DNA of 64,000 bases. It comes from Chitinophagaceae bacterium (GTDB lineage: Bacteria; Bacteroidota; Bacteroidia; Chitinophagales; Chitinophagaceae). Positions 1-8,971 of this stretch are shown piece by piece (within the stretch, counting starts at the first letter, position 1; every line of letters starts with the position of its first letter). The position numbers were made by a program, and so were the translations under genes. Under the pieces are notes generated by a model. That model did not search any database. It had not been told where the DNA came from and saw only the letters and a program-made list of their open reading frames with translations. Where the stretch lies: contig SAIX01000056.1 of the NCBI GenBank assembly GCA_004028765.1, positions 62,001 through 126,000 of the forward strand, given 5' to 3'.

Positions 1-58
1 TCACTGATTAACTTATTTGTGCTGGTTTATTCCGGTCAAAACCCATCCACATTCTTCC

Positions 59-102
59 ATGAACCATCTGCCATGAACCATGAGCGATTGGCTATGAACC
101 AT
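59..102. repeat. ATGAACCAT short repeat, three copies
   Basis: The nonamer ATGAACCAT occurs at 59-67, 73-81 and 94-102, in the leader of the sensor kinase gene. It is one of several short dispersed repeats in the non-coding DNA of this window; a loosely similar run of near-repeats lies at 27920-27945. Function is unknown. Confidence 0.6.
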
Positions 103-169
103 GGGCTATAAACACTAACTTGCAAACAACCGGTTCACCATTAATCTGCAATGTTCTCCCGGAAACACC

Positions 170-1225
170 ATGTTCAAAACCAAAAATCTTTCTCCGCAAC
201 AGTTATCAGCTTTTACAGCTGCGATCCTCTCTGTACCCATTTCGCTGGGTATCTGGATCATACGCCCTGACTGGGTAATTGCAGTTTCATCGCTTGTGGT
301 CACTTTTATCGGCAGCTATTTCCTGATACGCTTTGTACTGGAGTCATTTATTTACCGGAAGATCAAACTCATTTATAAATTTATTTACCAGACAAAAGCC
401 AGCAAACGCGAAGAAACCTATTATAAATATATCCTTCCGCAAAAAGGGATCGATGAAGTGCGGGCCGATGTGGAGCAGTGGGCCGAACAGAAAAGCGCAG
501 AGATCGAACAGTTAAAAACCAATGAAGCTTACCGGAAAGAATTCCTGCAAAACCTTTCCCACGAATTCAAAACTCCCATTTTCGCCATCCAGGGATATGT
601 TGATACGTTGAGGAGCGGCGCCATGGAAGATCCCGATCTTGCAAAAAGGTTTCTCGACAACACAGCGAGGAATGTTGACAGGATGGTAAACCTCGTGGAA
701 GACCTTGATGAAATATCCCGCCTCGAAAGCGGCAGGCAGCCTGTGTACAAAGAGAATTTTGTGATCCAGGATATGATCCGCGAAACCTATGAAAGCCTGT
801 CGATAAAAACCGCCGCGAAAAATATCCGCTGTTCCATTAAAAAAGGATGTGAAAACCCGCCCATCACTGTATTTGCAGACAAGGAAAAGATCAGGCAGGT
901 ATTGATCAACCTGCTCGAAAATGCCACCAAATATGGGAAACAGGATGGGAGCATTGTGGCGAGTGTCTATAAAACCGATGGGCAAAGAGTGTTGATTGAA
1001 CTGAGTGATGATGGTATTGGAATTGCAGAAGAACATCTGCCCCGCATTTTTGAACGCTTTTACCGTACCGACCGTGGGCGCAGCCGGGATGTGGGCGGTA
1101 CCGGTCTGGGGCTCGCCATCTGCAAACACATTATTGAAGCACATGGGCAAACCATGCACGTCAGAAGCAAACTGGATGTCGGAACCACGATCGGTTTTAC
1201 ACTGGAAGGGGCAAGAAAGGAATAA
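170..1225 (+). CDS. Two-component sensor histidine kinase (PhoR/BaeS-like)
   Basis: A membrane histidine kinase that would autophosphorylate and pass the phosphate to a response regulator. Two hydrophobic segments lie at about residues 13-31 and 36-57 with almost no periplasmic loop between them, so it probably senses within or next to the membrane. A basic linker leads to the dimerisation domain with the phospho-acceptor His131 in LSHEFKTP, then the ATPase domain with N251 (LLENATKYG), the D281-G-I-G motif and the GGTGLGLA lid at 309-316. There is no HAMP or PAS domain. No cognate regulator lies in the window; it may be just upstream. The two genes that follow are a phosphate regulator and transporter, so a phosphate-related role is possible, but a gap of about 300 bases separates them. 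Confidence 0.9.
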   Translation: MFKTKNLSPQQLSAFTAAILSVPISLGIWIIRPDWVIAVSSLVVTFIGSYFLIRFVLESFIYRKIKLIYKFIYQTKASKREETYYKYILPQKGIDEVRADVEQWAEQKSAEIEQLKTNEAYRKEFLQNLSHEFKTPIFAIQGYVDTLRSGAMEDPDLAKRFLDNTARNVDRMVNLVEDLDEISRLESGRQPVYKENFVIQDMIRETYESLSIKTAAKNIRCSIKKGCENPPITVFADKEKIRQVLINLLENATKYGKQDGSIVASVYKTDGQRVLIELSDDGIGIAEEHLPRIFERFYRTDRGRSRDVGGTGLGLAICKHIIEAHGQTMHVRSKLDVGTTIGFTLEGARKE

Positions 1226-1250
1226 GAATCATCATTGAATCATGAATAGG

Positions 1251-1275
1251 GAACAGGGAATATCGAATGATGAAG
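1251..1275. repeat. Dispersed repeat GAACAGGGAATATCGAATGA
   Basis: Short AT-rich module in the gap behind the kinase gene. Similar text recurs at 55894 (AATATCGAATGATGCAGGGA) and at 61778 (AATATCGAACAGGGAATACT), where it forms part of longer composite repeats. Confidence 0.55.
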
Positions 1276-1298
1276 CAGTAGCACTATTTCTTCAAAAA

Positions 1299-1320
1299 GG
1301 CCCCGGTAGATACCAGGGCC
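1299..1320. other. Hairpin in the gap between kinase and DUF47 genes
   Basis: GGCCCCGGTA (1299-1308) and TACCAGGGCC (1311-1320) pair with one mismatch around a 2-nt loop. On the minus strand the stem is followed by a short T run, so it resembles a minus-strand terminator, yet no minus-strand gene reads into it. The rest of the 307-base gap (1226-1532) holds one dispersed repeat and the promoter of the next gene. Confidence 0.5.
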
Positions 1321-1508
1321 GGAACATGAGAAAAATTGCTGTTATCCGGCAAAATTGATGGGGCAATATGAATAGAATATGAACGGTTTGCAATCATACC
1401 ATTACGAAACAAGGGTATGGAAAAAATATCTTTACGGAAAACCGGCAAAATCCTATATTATCTAATCATTAATTATTTGTTTTGGGGTGGGCTGCGGATG
1501 CAGAACCC

Positions 1509-1516
1509 TATTTTTG
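1509..1516 (+). promoter_or_regulatory. -7 element TATTTTTG of the DUF47 gene
   Basis: TATTTTTG matches the Bacteroidota -7 consensus TAnnTTTG and lies 17 bases before the ATG at 1533. TTTG at 1481-1484 is a poorly spaced -33 candidate. Its position rules out the in-frame upstream ATG at 1482 as the usual start. Confidence 0.55.
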
Positions 1517-1532
1517 CGTAAATTTTAAAGCT

Positions 1533-2180
1533 ATGGGTATCAACAATTTTGGAAAACTTTTTATGCCGAAGAACAAAGTGTTTTATGAACTCTTTGAAGA
1601 TGTGGCCGATAAAGTATACGAAATGGGGCTGAAGCTGAAAGAAATGGTAAGCATGGCAGAGCCTGATAAACGTGCGGCCATTCTTGCGCAGATCGAAGAC
1701 CTTGAGCACAAGAACGACGACAATACCCATCGCATTTTTACAGAACTGGGCCGGAATTTCATCACACCGTTTGACCGGGAGGATATCCACTATCTCGCCA
1801 CTTCACTGGATGATATTGCCGACTATATTTATTCTTCTGCCAAAAAGATCAATTTCTACAGTGTAAACCCGAACGACACCGGTATCCAGAAAATGGCCGA
1901 GTTGATATTACAGGGTTCGGGTGAAATCAAGAAAGCCGTATTCGGTTTACGCGATATGAAGAACCTCCGCGAGATGACAGAAGCCATGGTGAAAGTGAAC
2001 AGCATAGAAAACCAGGCGGATGATGTGTTTGATATGAGCATCGAAATGCTGTTTCAACAGGAGAATGATTTTAAAGAAATGATCAAGAAAAGAGAGATCT
2101 ACCAGGTAATGGAGATCGCCACCGATAAATGCGAAGATGCGGCGAATGTGATTGAGTCCATCATCATAAAATATGCATAA
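1533..2180 (+). CDS. DUF47 family PhoU-like phosphate transport regulator
   Basis: A soluble, mostly helical protein of 215 residues of the DUF47/PhoU-like family (Pit accessory proteins). It contains the family pattern of charged helices with EDLEHKNDD near residue 55 and FDREDIHYLATSLDDIADYI in the middle. In many bacteria this family is encoded directly before a PiT phosphate permease and modulates it; that is exactly the arrangement here, with the permease starting 71 bases downstream. I chose the ATG at 1533 because the in-frame ATG at 1482 lies upstream of a -7 promoter element and would add 17 residues with no family resemblance. Confidence 0.88.
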   Translation: MGINNFGKLFMPKNKVFYELFEDVADKVYEMGLKLKEMVSMAEPDKRAAILAQIEDLEHKNDDNTHRIFTELGRNFITPFDREDIHYLATSLDDIADYIYSSAKKINFYSVNPNDTGIQKMAELILQGSGEIKKAVFGLRDMKNLREMTEAMVKVNSIENQADDVFDMSIEMLFQQENDFKEMIKKREIYQVMEIATDKCEDAANVIESIIIKYA

Positions 2181-2251
2181 TATCAAAGTGAATGGCGGGT
2201 GAATAACCGGCAGGCATTTTCACATTCACCATTCCTTATAAACGAATCCTT

Positions 2252-3295
2252 ATGTTCACGATCCTGATCGTAATCATTGTTCTCGCTTTTATCTTCGATT
2301 ATATCAATGGCTTCCATGATGCGGCCAATTCCATTGCAACCATTGTTTCTACCAAAGTGCTTACCCCTTTCCAGGCCGTGGTTTGGGCAGCCCTCTTCAA
2401 TTTCGCCGCTTTTTTTATCTCGAAGTATATCTTTAAGGAATTCGGGATTGGCAATACCGTTGCCAAATGGGTTCATTCCGAATTCATCACGCTTGAAGTG
2501 ATCCTTGCGGGGATCATTGCCGCCATTATCTGGAACCTGATCACCTGGTGGTTTGGTATCCCTTCCAGTTCTTCCCATACATTGATGGGTGGGTTCGTTG
2601 GTGCTGCACTGGTGCATGCCGGTGGACTGAGCAAAGGCGGGGTGGATGTGATCAACTATGCCAAAGTGGTTCCTACATTTCTTTTTATTTTCTTCGCCCC
2701 GTTGATCGGTATGGTCATCGCATTTATCATTACTATCCTGATTGTGCATTTGTGCAAACGATCGAATCCTTATCGTGCAGAAAACTGGTTCAAACGTTTA
2801 CAGCTGCTTTCTTCAGCGGCATTCAGTATCGGTCACGGTGGTAACGATGCACAGAAAGTAATGGGTATTATCGGTGCGGCCATGATCTACTATGAAGGAA
2901 CTCTTGGGCATCATATGGATTTCAACCAGTTTGTATCCCAGTATGGCTGGGTGCCTTTTACCAGTTTTCTCGCCATCGGCCTCGGTACAATGAGCGGTGG
3001 CTGGAAGATCGTTAAAACCATGGGCACGCGCATCACCAAGGTAACCCCCCTGGAAGGCGTTGCCGCAGAGACAGCCGGCGCCATCACTTTATTTCTTACC
3101 GAACATTTTAAGATACCTGTTTCCACCACGCATACCATTACAGGCTCTATCATTGGTGTGGGTGCCACCAAACGTTTGAGCGCTGTACGCTGGGGCGTTA
3201 CTGTAAACCTTTTATGGGCATGGATCCTTACCATTCCTATTTCAGCCATCATTGCAGGGATCGTTTACTTTCTATTGAAATTATTTCTGCACTAA
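2252..3295 (+). CDS. PiT family inorganic phosphate transporter
   Basis: Low-affinity phosphate:cation symporter of the inner membrane. The two PiT repeat signatures are visible: GFHDAANSIAT at residues 20-30 in the first half and GHGGNDAQKVMG at 194-205 in the second, with the paired PSSSSHTLMGG (104-114) and PVSTTHTITGS motifs that form the substrate path. About ten hydrophobic segments span the 347 residues. It follows its DUF47 partner with 71 bases between them and is probably co-transcribed. The family alternative would be sulfate permease CysP, but the DUF47 neighbour favours phosphate. Confidence 0.93.
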   Translation: MFTILIVIIVLAFIFDYINGFHDAANSIATIVSTKVLTPFQAVVWAALFNFAAFFISKYIFKEFGIGNTVAKWVHSEFITLEVILAGIIAAIIWNLITWWFGIPSSSSHTLMGGFVGAALVHAGGLSKGGVDVINYAKVVPTFLFIFFAPLIGMVIAFIITILIVHLCKRSNPYRAENWFKRLQLLSSAAFSIGHGGNDAQKVMGIIGAAMIYYEGTLGHHMDFNQFVSQYGWVPFTSFLAIGLGTMSGGWKIVKTMGTRITKVTPLEGVAAETAGAITLFLTEHFKIPVSTTHTITGSIIGVGATKRLSAVRWGVTVNLLWAWILTIPISAIIAGIVYFLLKLFLH

Positions 3296-3358
3296 TCATT
3301 AAGCAAGCCGCCAATGCGGTTTGTACCCCATGTGCTATCTTGCGGTATAAAATTTTGT

Positions 3359-4402
3359 ATGGCTAAAATACTGGTAACAGGCGGATGCGGTTATATCGGG
3401 TCACACACGATCGTTGATCTGATCGAAAACGGATATGAGGTGATTTCGATCGATGACAATTCGCGTTCTTTTCCCAATTCGCTCAATGGTGTGGAAAAGA
3501 TCACCGGTAAAAAAGTAAAGAATTATAAGGTTGACCTGAAGAATTATGATGAAACCCGCGCCGTATTCCAGGAGAACCCCGATATCAGCGGCGTCATTCA
3601 TTTCGCGGCACTGAAAGCGGTGGGCGAATCGGTACAGGTGCCGATCCAGTATTATGAGAATAATATTTTCGGGTTGATCAATCTTTTGAAATGCGTGCAG
3701 GAATTCGGGCTGCCCGATTTTGTATTTTCTTCTTCCTGTACCGTTTACGGCAATCCGGATACCATCCCTGTAACGGAAACCTCTCCCACCAAAAAAGCAG
3801 AATCGCCTTATGGCGCTACCAAACAGATGGGGGAACAGATCATACAGGATTTTACAAATGCCAACAGTAACAGCGCGGCCATATTGCTGCGCTATTTTAA
3901 TCCTGTTGGGGCACATCCTTCGACATTGATCGGCGAACAGCCCATCGGGAAACCGCAGAACCTTGTTCCGGTGATCACGCAAACCGCTATCGGCAAACTG
4001 CCGAAAATGTTTGTGCATGGAACGGATTACCCAACAAGGGATGGCAGTTGTGTAAGGGATTATATCCATGTGTGTGATATCGCGCATGCGCATACGCTGG
4101 CCATCCGATATCTCGAAGCCAAAAAGAACAAAACCCGCTGCGATATTTTTAACCTTGGTACCGGCGATGGGGTTACTGTACTCGAAGCCATCGATACATT
4201 TGAAAAAGTGAGCGGGGTAAAACTGAATTATGAAACCGGGCCACGCAGGGCGGGTGATGTAGTGGCCATTTATGCAAATAATAACCTCGCGGTTTCTGAG
4301 CTTGGATGGGATATCCGTTACAACCTCGAAGATATGATGCGTACTGCCTGGCAATGGGAACAAAAAATCCACGCCGAGGAAGAAAAAGCGAAGAACAACT
4401 AA
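3359..4402 (+). CDS. galE: UDP-glucose 4-epimerase
   Basis: Interconverts UDP-glucose and UDP-galactose in the cytoplasm, feeding the Leloir pathway and surface polysaccharide synthesis. Extended short-chain dehydrogenase: the NAD-binding GGCGYIG is at residues 8-14, the SSSCTVYG motif carries the catalytic Ser/Thr near 124-128, and the YxxxK pair is Y151/K155. Length is 347 residues from the ATG at 3359, normal for GalE. An in-frame ATG at 3314 would add 15 residues before the Rossmann strand and is unlikely. TATCTTGC at 3336-3343 may be the -7 element. The gene ends 2 bases before the stop of the convergent gene at 4405. Confidence 0.95.
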   Translation: MAKILVTGGCGYIGSHTIVDLIENGYEVISIDDNSRSFPNSLNGVEKITGKKVKNYKVDLKNYDETRAVFQENPDISGVIHFAALKAVGESVQVPIQYYENNIFGLINLLKCVQEFGLPDFVFSSSCTVYGNPDTIPVTETSPTKKAESPYGATKQMGEQIIQDFTNANSNSAAILLRYFNPVGAHPSTLIGEQPIGKPQNLVPVITQTAIGKLPKMFVHGTDYPTRDGSCVRDYIHVCDIAHAHTLAIRYLEAKKNKTRCDIFNLGTGDGVTVLEAIDTFEKVSGVKLNYETGPRRAGDVVAIYANNNLAVSELGWDIRYNLEDMMRTAWQWEQKIHAEEEKAKNN

Positions 4403-4404
4403 GA

Positions 4405-5115
4405 TCAGTCCAGCGAATTATACCAGGCGAATACTTTTTTAAGGTCTTCCTCGCGCCTGCATTTGAGGTTATTACTGGTAATGTATCGTGCCACTTCGTT
4501 TTTCTTTGCAGGTAATGCCGCGATCACGGCATCATTGTCTTTCGTAAGTTTCTGCATCCCTTTACCCGGCACATATATATAATAAGATTCTTTCTGTTCG
4601 AATACCCGTGTGGTATTTGCCTTGCCGTAAAACTTTGTATCCCTGTACAGAACCTGTATATATTTCAGCAATGTGGCTTTCCCTGAATCAACCAGTACAT
4701 AATACTGTTCTTCATTCAGCTCATCCACCGGCGGGTAACCGCTCACCAGTATTTTATTTTTCGAAGCATCCGTGCAATGCATGAATTCAATACGGTCTAT
4801 CGGTGTGGTGGCTTCCATTTCTTTGCCATCATTGTCTTCATAAATCACGCGGTTCGTAAACAGGTTCAGCTTCACGCGGATATTGTGGTACGATTTTCCT
4901 TTCCTTAGTTTTATAGTTGCCAAACAATACTCATCCTGGTAAAAAGGCGTGCCCTCCACTTCGTATTCGGTATGCATATACAGCGGGCGGCCATTGGCAT
5001 CGCTCATAAATACCTGTGCATTGCTGAAATCGCCGGTGGCATTGCGGCCCTGGCCATAAAGGGAAAAACTGATCAGCGAAAAAAACAATATCCCTGTTTT
5101 TCTCAGTAGATGCAT
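4405..5115 (-). CDS. Secreted protein of unknown function, paralogue of 50626-51363
   Basis: 236 residues with a clear signal peptide (basic MHLLRK, hydrophobic core, cleavage probably after SLYGQG). I recognise no domain. The mature part is rich in beta-prone segments and contains KLNLFTNRVIYED and a C-terminal EEDLKKVFAWYNSLD. The same two landmarks (RLNLFTNEVHFIN, EAEVISFLNYYNS) and a similar order occur in the secreted protein at 50626-51363, so the two are divergent paralogues. It starts 20 bases after the prfA stop on the same strand and is probably transcribed with it, although no functional link is implied. Confidence 0.8.
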   Translation of the reverse strand: MHLLRKTGILFFSLISFSLYGQGRNATGDFSNAQVFMSDANGRPLYMHTEYEVEGTPFYQDEYCLATIKLRKGKSYHNIRVKLNLFTNRVIYEDNDGKEMEATTPIDRIEFMHCTDASKNKILVSGYPPVDELNEEQYYVLVDSGKATLLKYIQVLYRDTKFYGKANTTRVFEQKESYYIYVPGKGMQKLTKDNDAVIAALPAKKNEVARYITSNNLKCRREEDLKKVFAWYNSLD

Positions 5116-5135
5116 GCAGAAAGGTTTCCGGTAAG

Positions 5136-6200
5136 TTACGACTGATTGAGCATTTTTTCGGCATTCTCTGCCAGTTGCAATGATTCGATGAACTCATCAA
5201 TATCACCATTGATCACGGCATCCAGGTTATAGGAAGTAAGCCCGATGCGGTGATCGGTTACACGGCCCTGCGGCCAGTTATAGGTACGTATTTTTGCGCT
5301 GCGGTCGCCTGTGCTTACAAGCGTTTTACGCTGGCGTGCAATTTCTTCTTCCTGTTTCCGCACCTGTTCTTCATACAGTTTGGTACGCAGCATCGTCATC
5401 GCTTTTTCCCGGTTGCCCAACTGTGAGCGTTCCGTCTGGCAAACCACCGTAACACCTGTAGGAATGTGCGTCAAAAAAACTTTCGTTTCCACTTTGTTTA
5501 CGTTTTGTCCACCCGCACCACCGCTTCTGGCGGTTTCCATTTTCACATCGCTTTCTTTCAGTTCAAAATCCACTTCTTCTGCTTCCGGCATTACTGCAAC
5601 CGTGGCTGCAGATGTATGAACGCGGCCCTGTGTTTCCGTTGCCGGAACGCGCTGTACACGGTGCACACCGCTTTCAAATTTGAGCGTGCCATATACATCT
5701 TCGCCTTCCACTTCCACCACTACTTCTTTATAACCACCCACAGTACCTTCGCTTTCGCTGACCACCTGTGTTTTCCATCCTTTTTTTGAACAGTATTTGA
5801 GATACATACCCAGCAGGTCGCCCGCAAATAAACTGGCTTCATCGCCACCCGTACCGGCGCGGATCTCGAGGATGGCATTTTTATCATCCTGCGGATCTTT
5901 GGGGATCAGCAGTTTGGTGAGTTCTTTTTCGAGCTCTTCCTTTTTTTGTTCCAGTTCCGGCAATTCCATCCGGGCGAGCTCTTTCATATCCTCATCCGGG
6001 CCATTAAGTGATTCTTTGGCGAATGTGTAATCGTCGAGCACTTTGCGGTACTGATCATAAGGTTTTACGATCTTCTCAAGCGAGCGGTATTCTTTACTGT
6101 ATGCACCGAATTCTTTGGCGTTATTGATGATCTCAGGGTTGGTGAGTGCAACTTCCACCTGTTCAAATCGGGCTTTTATGGCTTCCAGCTTATCCAGCAT
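5136..6200 (-). CDS. prfA: Peptide chain release factor 1
   Basis: Recognises UAA and UAG in the ribosomal A site and triggers hydrolysis of peptidyl-tRNA. The codon-reading PxT tripeptide is PAT at residues 186-188 ([10 protein letters not shown]), which separates RF1 from RF2 (SPF). The catalytic GGQ is at 230-232 within [15 protein letters not shown], the site normally methylated by PrmC. The length of 354 is normal. A perfect -7 element (TACTTTTG, plus-strand 6220-6227) lies about 20 bases before the ATG. No programmed frameshift is present, as expected for RF1. Confidence 0.97.
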   Translation of the reverse strand: MLDKLEAIKARFEQVEVALTNPEIINNAKEFGAYSKEYRSLEKIVKPYDQYRKVLDDYTFAKESLNGPDEDMKELARMELPELEQKKEELEKELTKLLIPKDPQDDKNAILEIRAGTGGDEASLFAGDLLGMYLKYCSKKGWKTQVVSESEGTVGGYKEVVVEVEGEDVYGTLKFESGVHRVQRVPATETQGRVHTSAATVAVMPEAEEVDFELKESDVKMETARSGGAGGQNVNKVETKVFLTHIPTGVTVVCQTERSQLGNREKAMTMLRTKLYEEQVRKQEEEIARQRKTLVSTGDRSAKIRTYNWPQGRVTDHRIGLTSYNLDAVINGDIDEFIESLQLAENAEKMLNQS

Positions 6201-6219
6201 ATCCTCTTGTTTCTGGCTG

Positions 6220-6227
6220 CAAAAGTA
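6220..6227 (-). promoter_or_regulatory. -7 element TACTTTTG of prfA
   Basis: Read on the minus strand this is TACTTTTGC, a full match to the Bacteroidota TAnnTTTG element, about 20 bases before the prfA ATG. The predicted transcript start leaves a very short leader. Confidence 0.55.
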
Positions 6228-6320
6228 AAGGATTGAAGGGTTTCCCGCCTTATGAATCCAAAGCTGCCCAAAAACGGGTAATGATGTATCTTCCTGCCTG
6301 AATTCAACCGACTGACTGTT

Positions 6321-7892
6321 ATGAAGAAAATCCTTTTTGTTCTTTTGTTACAACCCATCGCTTTCCTTAATGCCCAGCAGGCCGATATCCTGATCAAAAA
6401 CGGGAAAATCCTTGACGGAACCGGGAACAGTTGGTTTTACGGAGACCTGGCCGTTCAGAATGGAAAAATCGTTGCGATTGGTAAACTGGCCAAATGGACC
6501 GCCACAAAAACAATTGATGCAACCGGTTTGATGGTAGCGCCGGGTTTTATTGATGTGCATACGCATATTGAAGGAGATGAGCGCAGGCAGCCAACGGCTG
6601 ATAATTTTATTTATGATGGGGTTACTACGGTCGTAACGGGAAATTGTGGTTTATCCCAAGTGAACCTCGGCGCGTATTTCCGGATGATCGACAGTTTACG
6701 CGTATCGATCAATGTGGCTTCGCTGATCGGTCATAATGATGTACGCAAAGCCGTGATGGGTTCTGCCAACCGCGACCCGAACGAAGAAGAAATGAAAAAA
6801 ATGGAAGCCATTGTTGCACAGGCGATGCGGGATGGAGCCGTGGGTATGTCTACCGGGCTGATCTATATCCCCGGCACGTATTCCAAAACAGAAGAAGTGG
6901 TTCGGCTCGCGAAAGTGGCATCCCAATACAATGGCGTTTATGCCAGTCACATGCGTGATGAAGCCGACAGTGTAACACAGGCCATTGAAGAAGCCTTACA
7001 TATCGGCCGCGAAGCGAAGATGCCGGTGGAAATATCGCATTTTAAATTAAGCGGGCAACAGAACTGGGGGCGCAGCAAAGAAACGATCCCGATGATCATG
7101 AAAGCAAGGCAGGAAGGTCTGGATGTAACCATTGATCAATATCCTTATACCGCCAGCAGTACATCGCTCAGTACACTTTTACCCGATTGGGTATTGGCAG
7201 ATGGACAGGATTCCATTAATGCAAGGCTTGCCAGGCCCGATGTGAGAAAAGAAGTAAAAGAGTTTATGCTGAAAAAACTGAAGAAAAGAAAACTCAAAAA
7301 TTTCAGCTATCCCGTTGTGGCTTCTTACCGGCCCGACAGTTCATTCAATGGAAAAAGCATTGAGGAAGTGAACCTTCAGCTCGGCCGCAAACACAAAGCA
7401 ATGGAAGAAGCCGAAACCATTATTGAGATGATGGAAAAAGGCGGTGCCGGTATGGTGTTTCATGGAATGGGTGATGAAGATGTAAAACGCATCATGCAGT
7501 ATCCCTTCAATATGTTCGCGAGTGATGCAAGTATCCGGGTTTGGGGTTCGGGCAACCCGCACCCGAGAGGATATGGTACCAATGCAAGGGTGCTGGGTAA
7601 ATATGTAAGAGAAGAAAAAGTGATCACACTGGAAGAAGCGATCAGAAGAATGACTTCCCTGCCTGCACAGAAATTTCAGCTGCATAACCGCGGACTATTG
7701 CGCGAAGGCTATGCTGCGGATATCGTGGTATTTGATGAACAGAAAGTGGCTGACCTTTCTACTTATAACAAACCGCACCAGTTCAGCACCGGGTTTCAGT
7801 ATGTATTGGTAAACGGTAAATTAACACTGGAGGAAGGAAAGCACAACGGCACCCGTGCTGGCGCTGTTTTAAAACTGAATCAAGCACCATGA
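6321..7892 (+). CDS. Secreted N-acyl-D-amino-acid deacylase (amidohydrolase)
   Basis: Hydrolyses N-acyl-D-amino acids (D-aminoacylase group of the amidohydrolase superfamily). A signal peptide ([19 protein letters not shown]) points to the periplasm or outside. The N-terminal beta-sandwich strand [15 protein letters not shown] is followed by the metal-binding HTH at 80-82 ([12 protein letters not shown]), Cys109 in VTGNCGLS, which corresponds to the zinc-ligating Cys of D-aminoacylases, and the SHMRDEAD and VEISHFK motifs carrying further ligands. 523 residues is normal for this group. It is first in a tightly packed run: the next gene overlaps it by 4 bases. Exact substrate cannot be read from sequence; a dihydroorotase/hydantoinase role is less likely. 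Confidence 0.88.
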   Translation: MKKILFVLLLQPIAFLNAQQADILIKNGKILDGTGNSWFYGDLAVQNGKIVAIGKLAKWTATKTIDATGLMVAPGFIDVHTHIEGDERRQPTADNFIYDGVTTVVTGNCGLSQVNLGAYFRMIDSLRVSINVASLIGHNDVRKAVMGSANRDPNEEEMKKMEAIVAQAMRDGAVGMSTGLIYIPGTYSKTEEVVRLAKVASQYNGVYASHMRDEADSVTQAIEEALHIGREAKMPVEISHFKLSGQQNWGRSKETIPMIMKARQEGLDVTIDQYPYTASSTSLSTLLPDWVLADGQDSINARLARPDVRKEVKEFMLKKLKKRKLKNFSYPVVASYRPDSSFNGKSIEEVNLQLGRKHKAMEEAETIIEMMEKGGAGMVFHGMGDEDVKRIMQYPFNMFASDASIRVWGSGNPHPRGYGTNARVLGKYVREEKVITLEEAIRRMTSLPAQKFQLHNRGLLREGYAADIVVFDEQKVADLSTYNKPHQFSTGFQYVLVNGKLTLEEGKHNGTRAGAVLKLNQAP

Positions 7893-8971
7893 AAAAAATC
7901 CTGTTATTCGCCTGTTTACTTGTTGCGGATACTTTATTCGCAAGTGATCGGTATGCTTCTCTTGATTCGTTCTTACAGGAGCAGGCCAACACCAAACGTT
8001 TCAGTGCCGTGGTGCTGGTTGCTGAAAAAGGGAAGATCCGTTATGAAAAAGCATTCGGCTACCGCAGCTTCGCCGATAAAACAGTTTTACAAAGCGATGA
8101 TGTTTTTGAACTGGCTTCTGTAAGCAAACAGTTCACCGCAATGGTGATCATGATGCTCAAAGAAAAAGGGTTGCTGCAATTCGATGACCCCGTTGAAAAA
8201 TATCTATCGATCCCATACAAAGGCATCACCATCCGCCATTTATTAACGCATACCAGCGGGCTCCCGGATTACCAGGCAGTGATGGATGCGCACTGGGATA
8301 AAACAAAAGTGGCAGGCAATGAAGATATCCTAGAATACCTGAACCGCTATGCGCCCCCAAAACTATTTGAGCCGGGAACAAAATACAGTTACAGCAACAC
8401 GGGGTATGTTTTACTGGCCAGTATTGCTGAAAAAGCCAGCGGCCGTGATTTCATTGAATTCTGCAACACAGAAATTTTTTACAAACTGCGGATGAAACAT
8501 ACTGCGATCCGTACACTCGCAGAAAAAGCAGCAGTTAAAAATTTTGCCGCAGGCCATATCTATGTGAAAGAAAAAGATGATTTCATCCGTGCCGATTCTT
8601 TTCCTTCTTCCAACTATACCATATGGCTTGGTAACCGCAAAGGGCCGGGGCGCATCAGTTCCACCGCAGAAGATCTTTTAAAATGGGATCGTGCATTGTA
8701 CACTGAGCAACTTGTGAAACAATCCACGCTTGCCGAAGCTTTCACTCCGATGAAACTGGCAGATGGCAGCCAGTCGAACTATGGTTTTGGCTGGGTAATC
8801 GCTGAAAATACGGAGGCCGGGAAAATGGTTTGGCACAACGGAGATAACCCCGGTTACAAAACACAGATCATGCGGTACCTTTCTCCGCAAAAAACGATTA
8901 TTGTTCTCTGCAACAATGCAGTAGATAATTTTGATACCATCCTGAAACAGATCCCATCAAAAATTTTATAA
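7889..8971 (+). CDS. Secreted serine hydrolase, beta-lactamase/PBP4* family
   Basis: A class-C-type beta-lactamase fold hydrolase with signal peptide ([18 protein letters not shown]). The nucleophile motif SVSK is at 77-80, the YSN triad motif at 168-170, and the third motif is HNG in MVWHNGDNPGY near residue 314. Members act as D,D-peptidases, D-aminopeptidases or esterases rather than as resistance beta-lactamases. The ATGA overlap with the upstream deacylase and the 1-base overlap with the downstream dipeptidase show a three-gene operon, so a role in cleaving D-amino-acid-containing peptides, for example from cell walls, is a reasonable inference. Confidence 0.88.
   Translation: MKKILLFACLLVADTLFASDRYASLDSFLQEQANTKRFSAVVLVAEKGKIRYEKAFGYRSFADKTVLQSDDVFELASVSKQFTAMVIMMLKEKGLLQFDDPVEKYLSIPYKGITIRHLLTHTSGLPDYQAVMDAHWDKTKVAGNEDILEYLNRYAPPKLFEPGTKYSYSNTGYVLLASIAEKASGRDFIEFCNTEIFYKLRMKHTAIRTLAEKAAVKNFAAGHIYVKEKDDFIRADSFPSSNYTIWLGNRKGPGRISSTAEDLLKWDRALYTEQLVKQSTLAEAFTPMKLADGSQSNYGFGWVIAENTEAGKMVWHNGDNPGYKTQIMRYLSPQKTIIVLCNNAVDNFDTILKQIPSKIL

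Noticed and set aside
512-1159. Long open frame on the minus strand inside the sensor kinase gene
   Set aside because: Complementary to a gene with complete kinase motifs; it has no recognisable protein features.
3401-4372. Long minus-strand open frame opposite galE
   Set aside because: A shadow of galE, whose catalytic motifs are all present on the plus strand.
7889-8971. Beta-lactam resistance gene
   Set aside because: The motifs only place it in the broad serine beta-lactamase fold; the operon with deacylase and dipeptidase suggests peptide metabolism.
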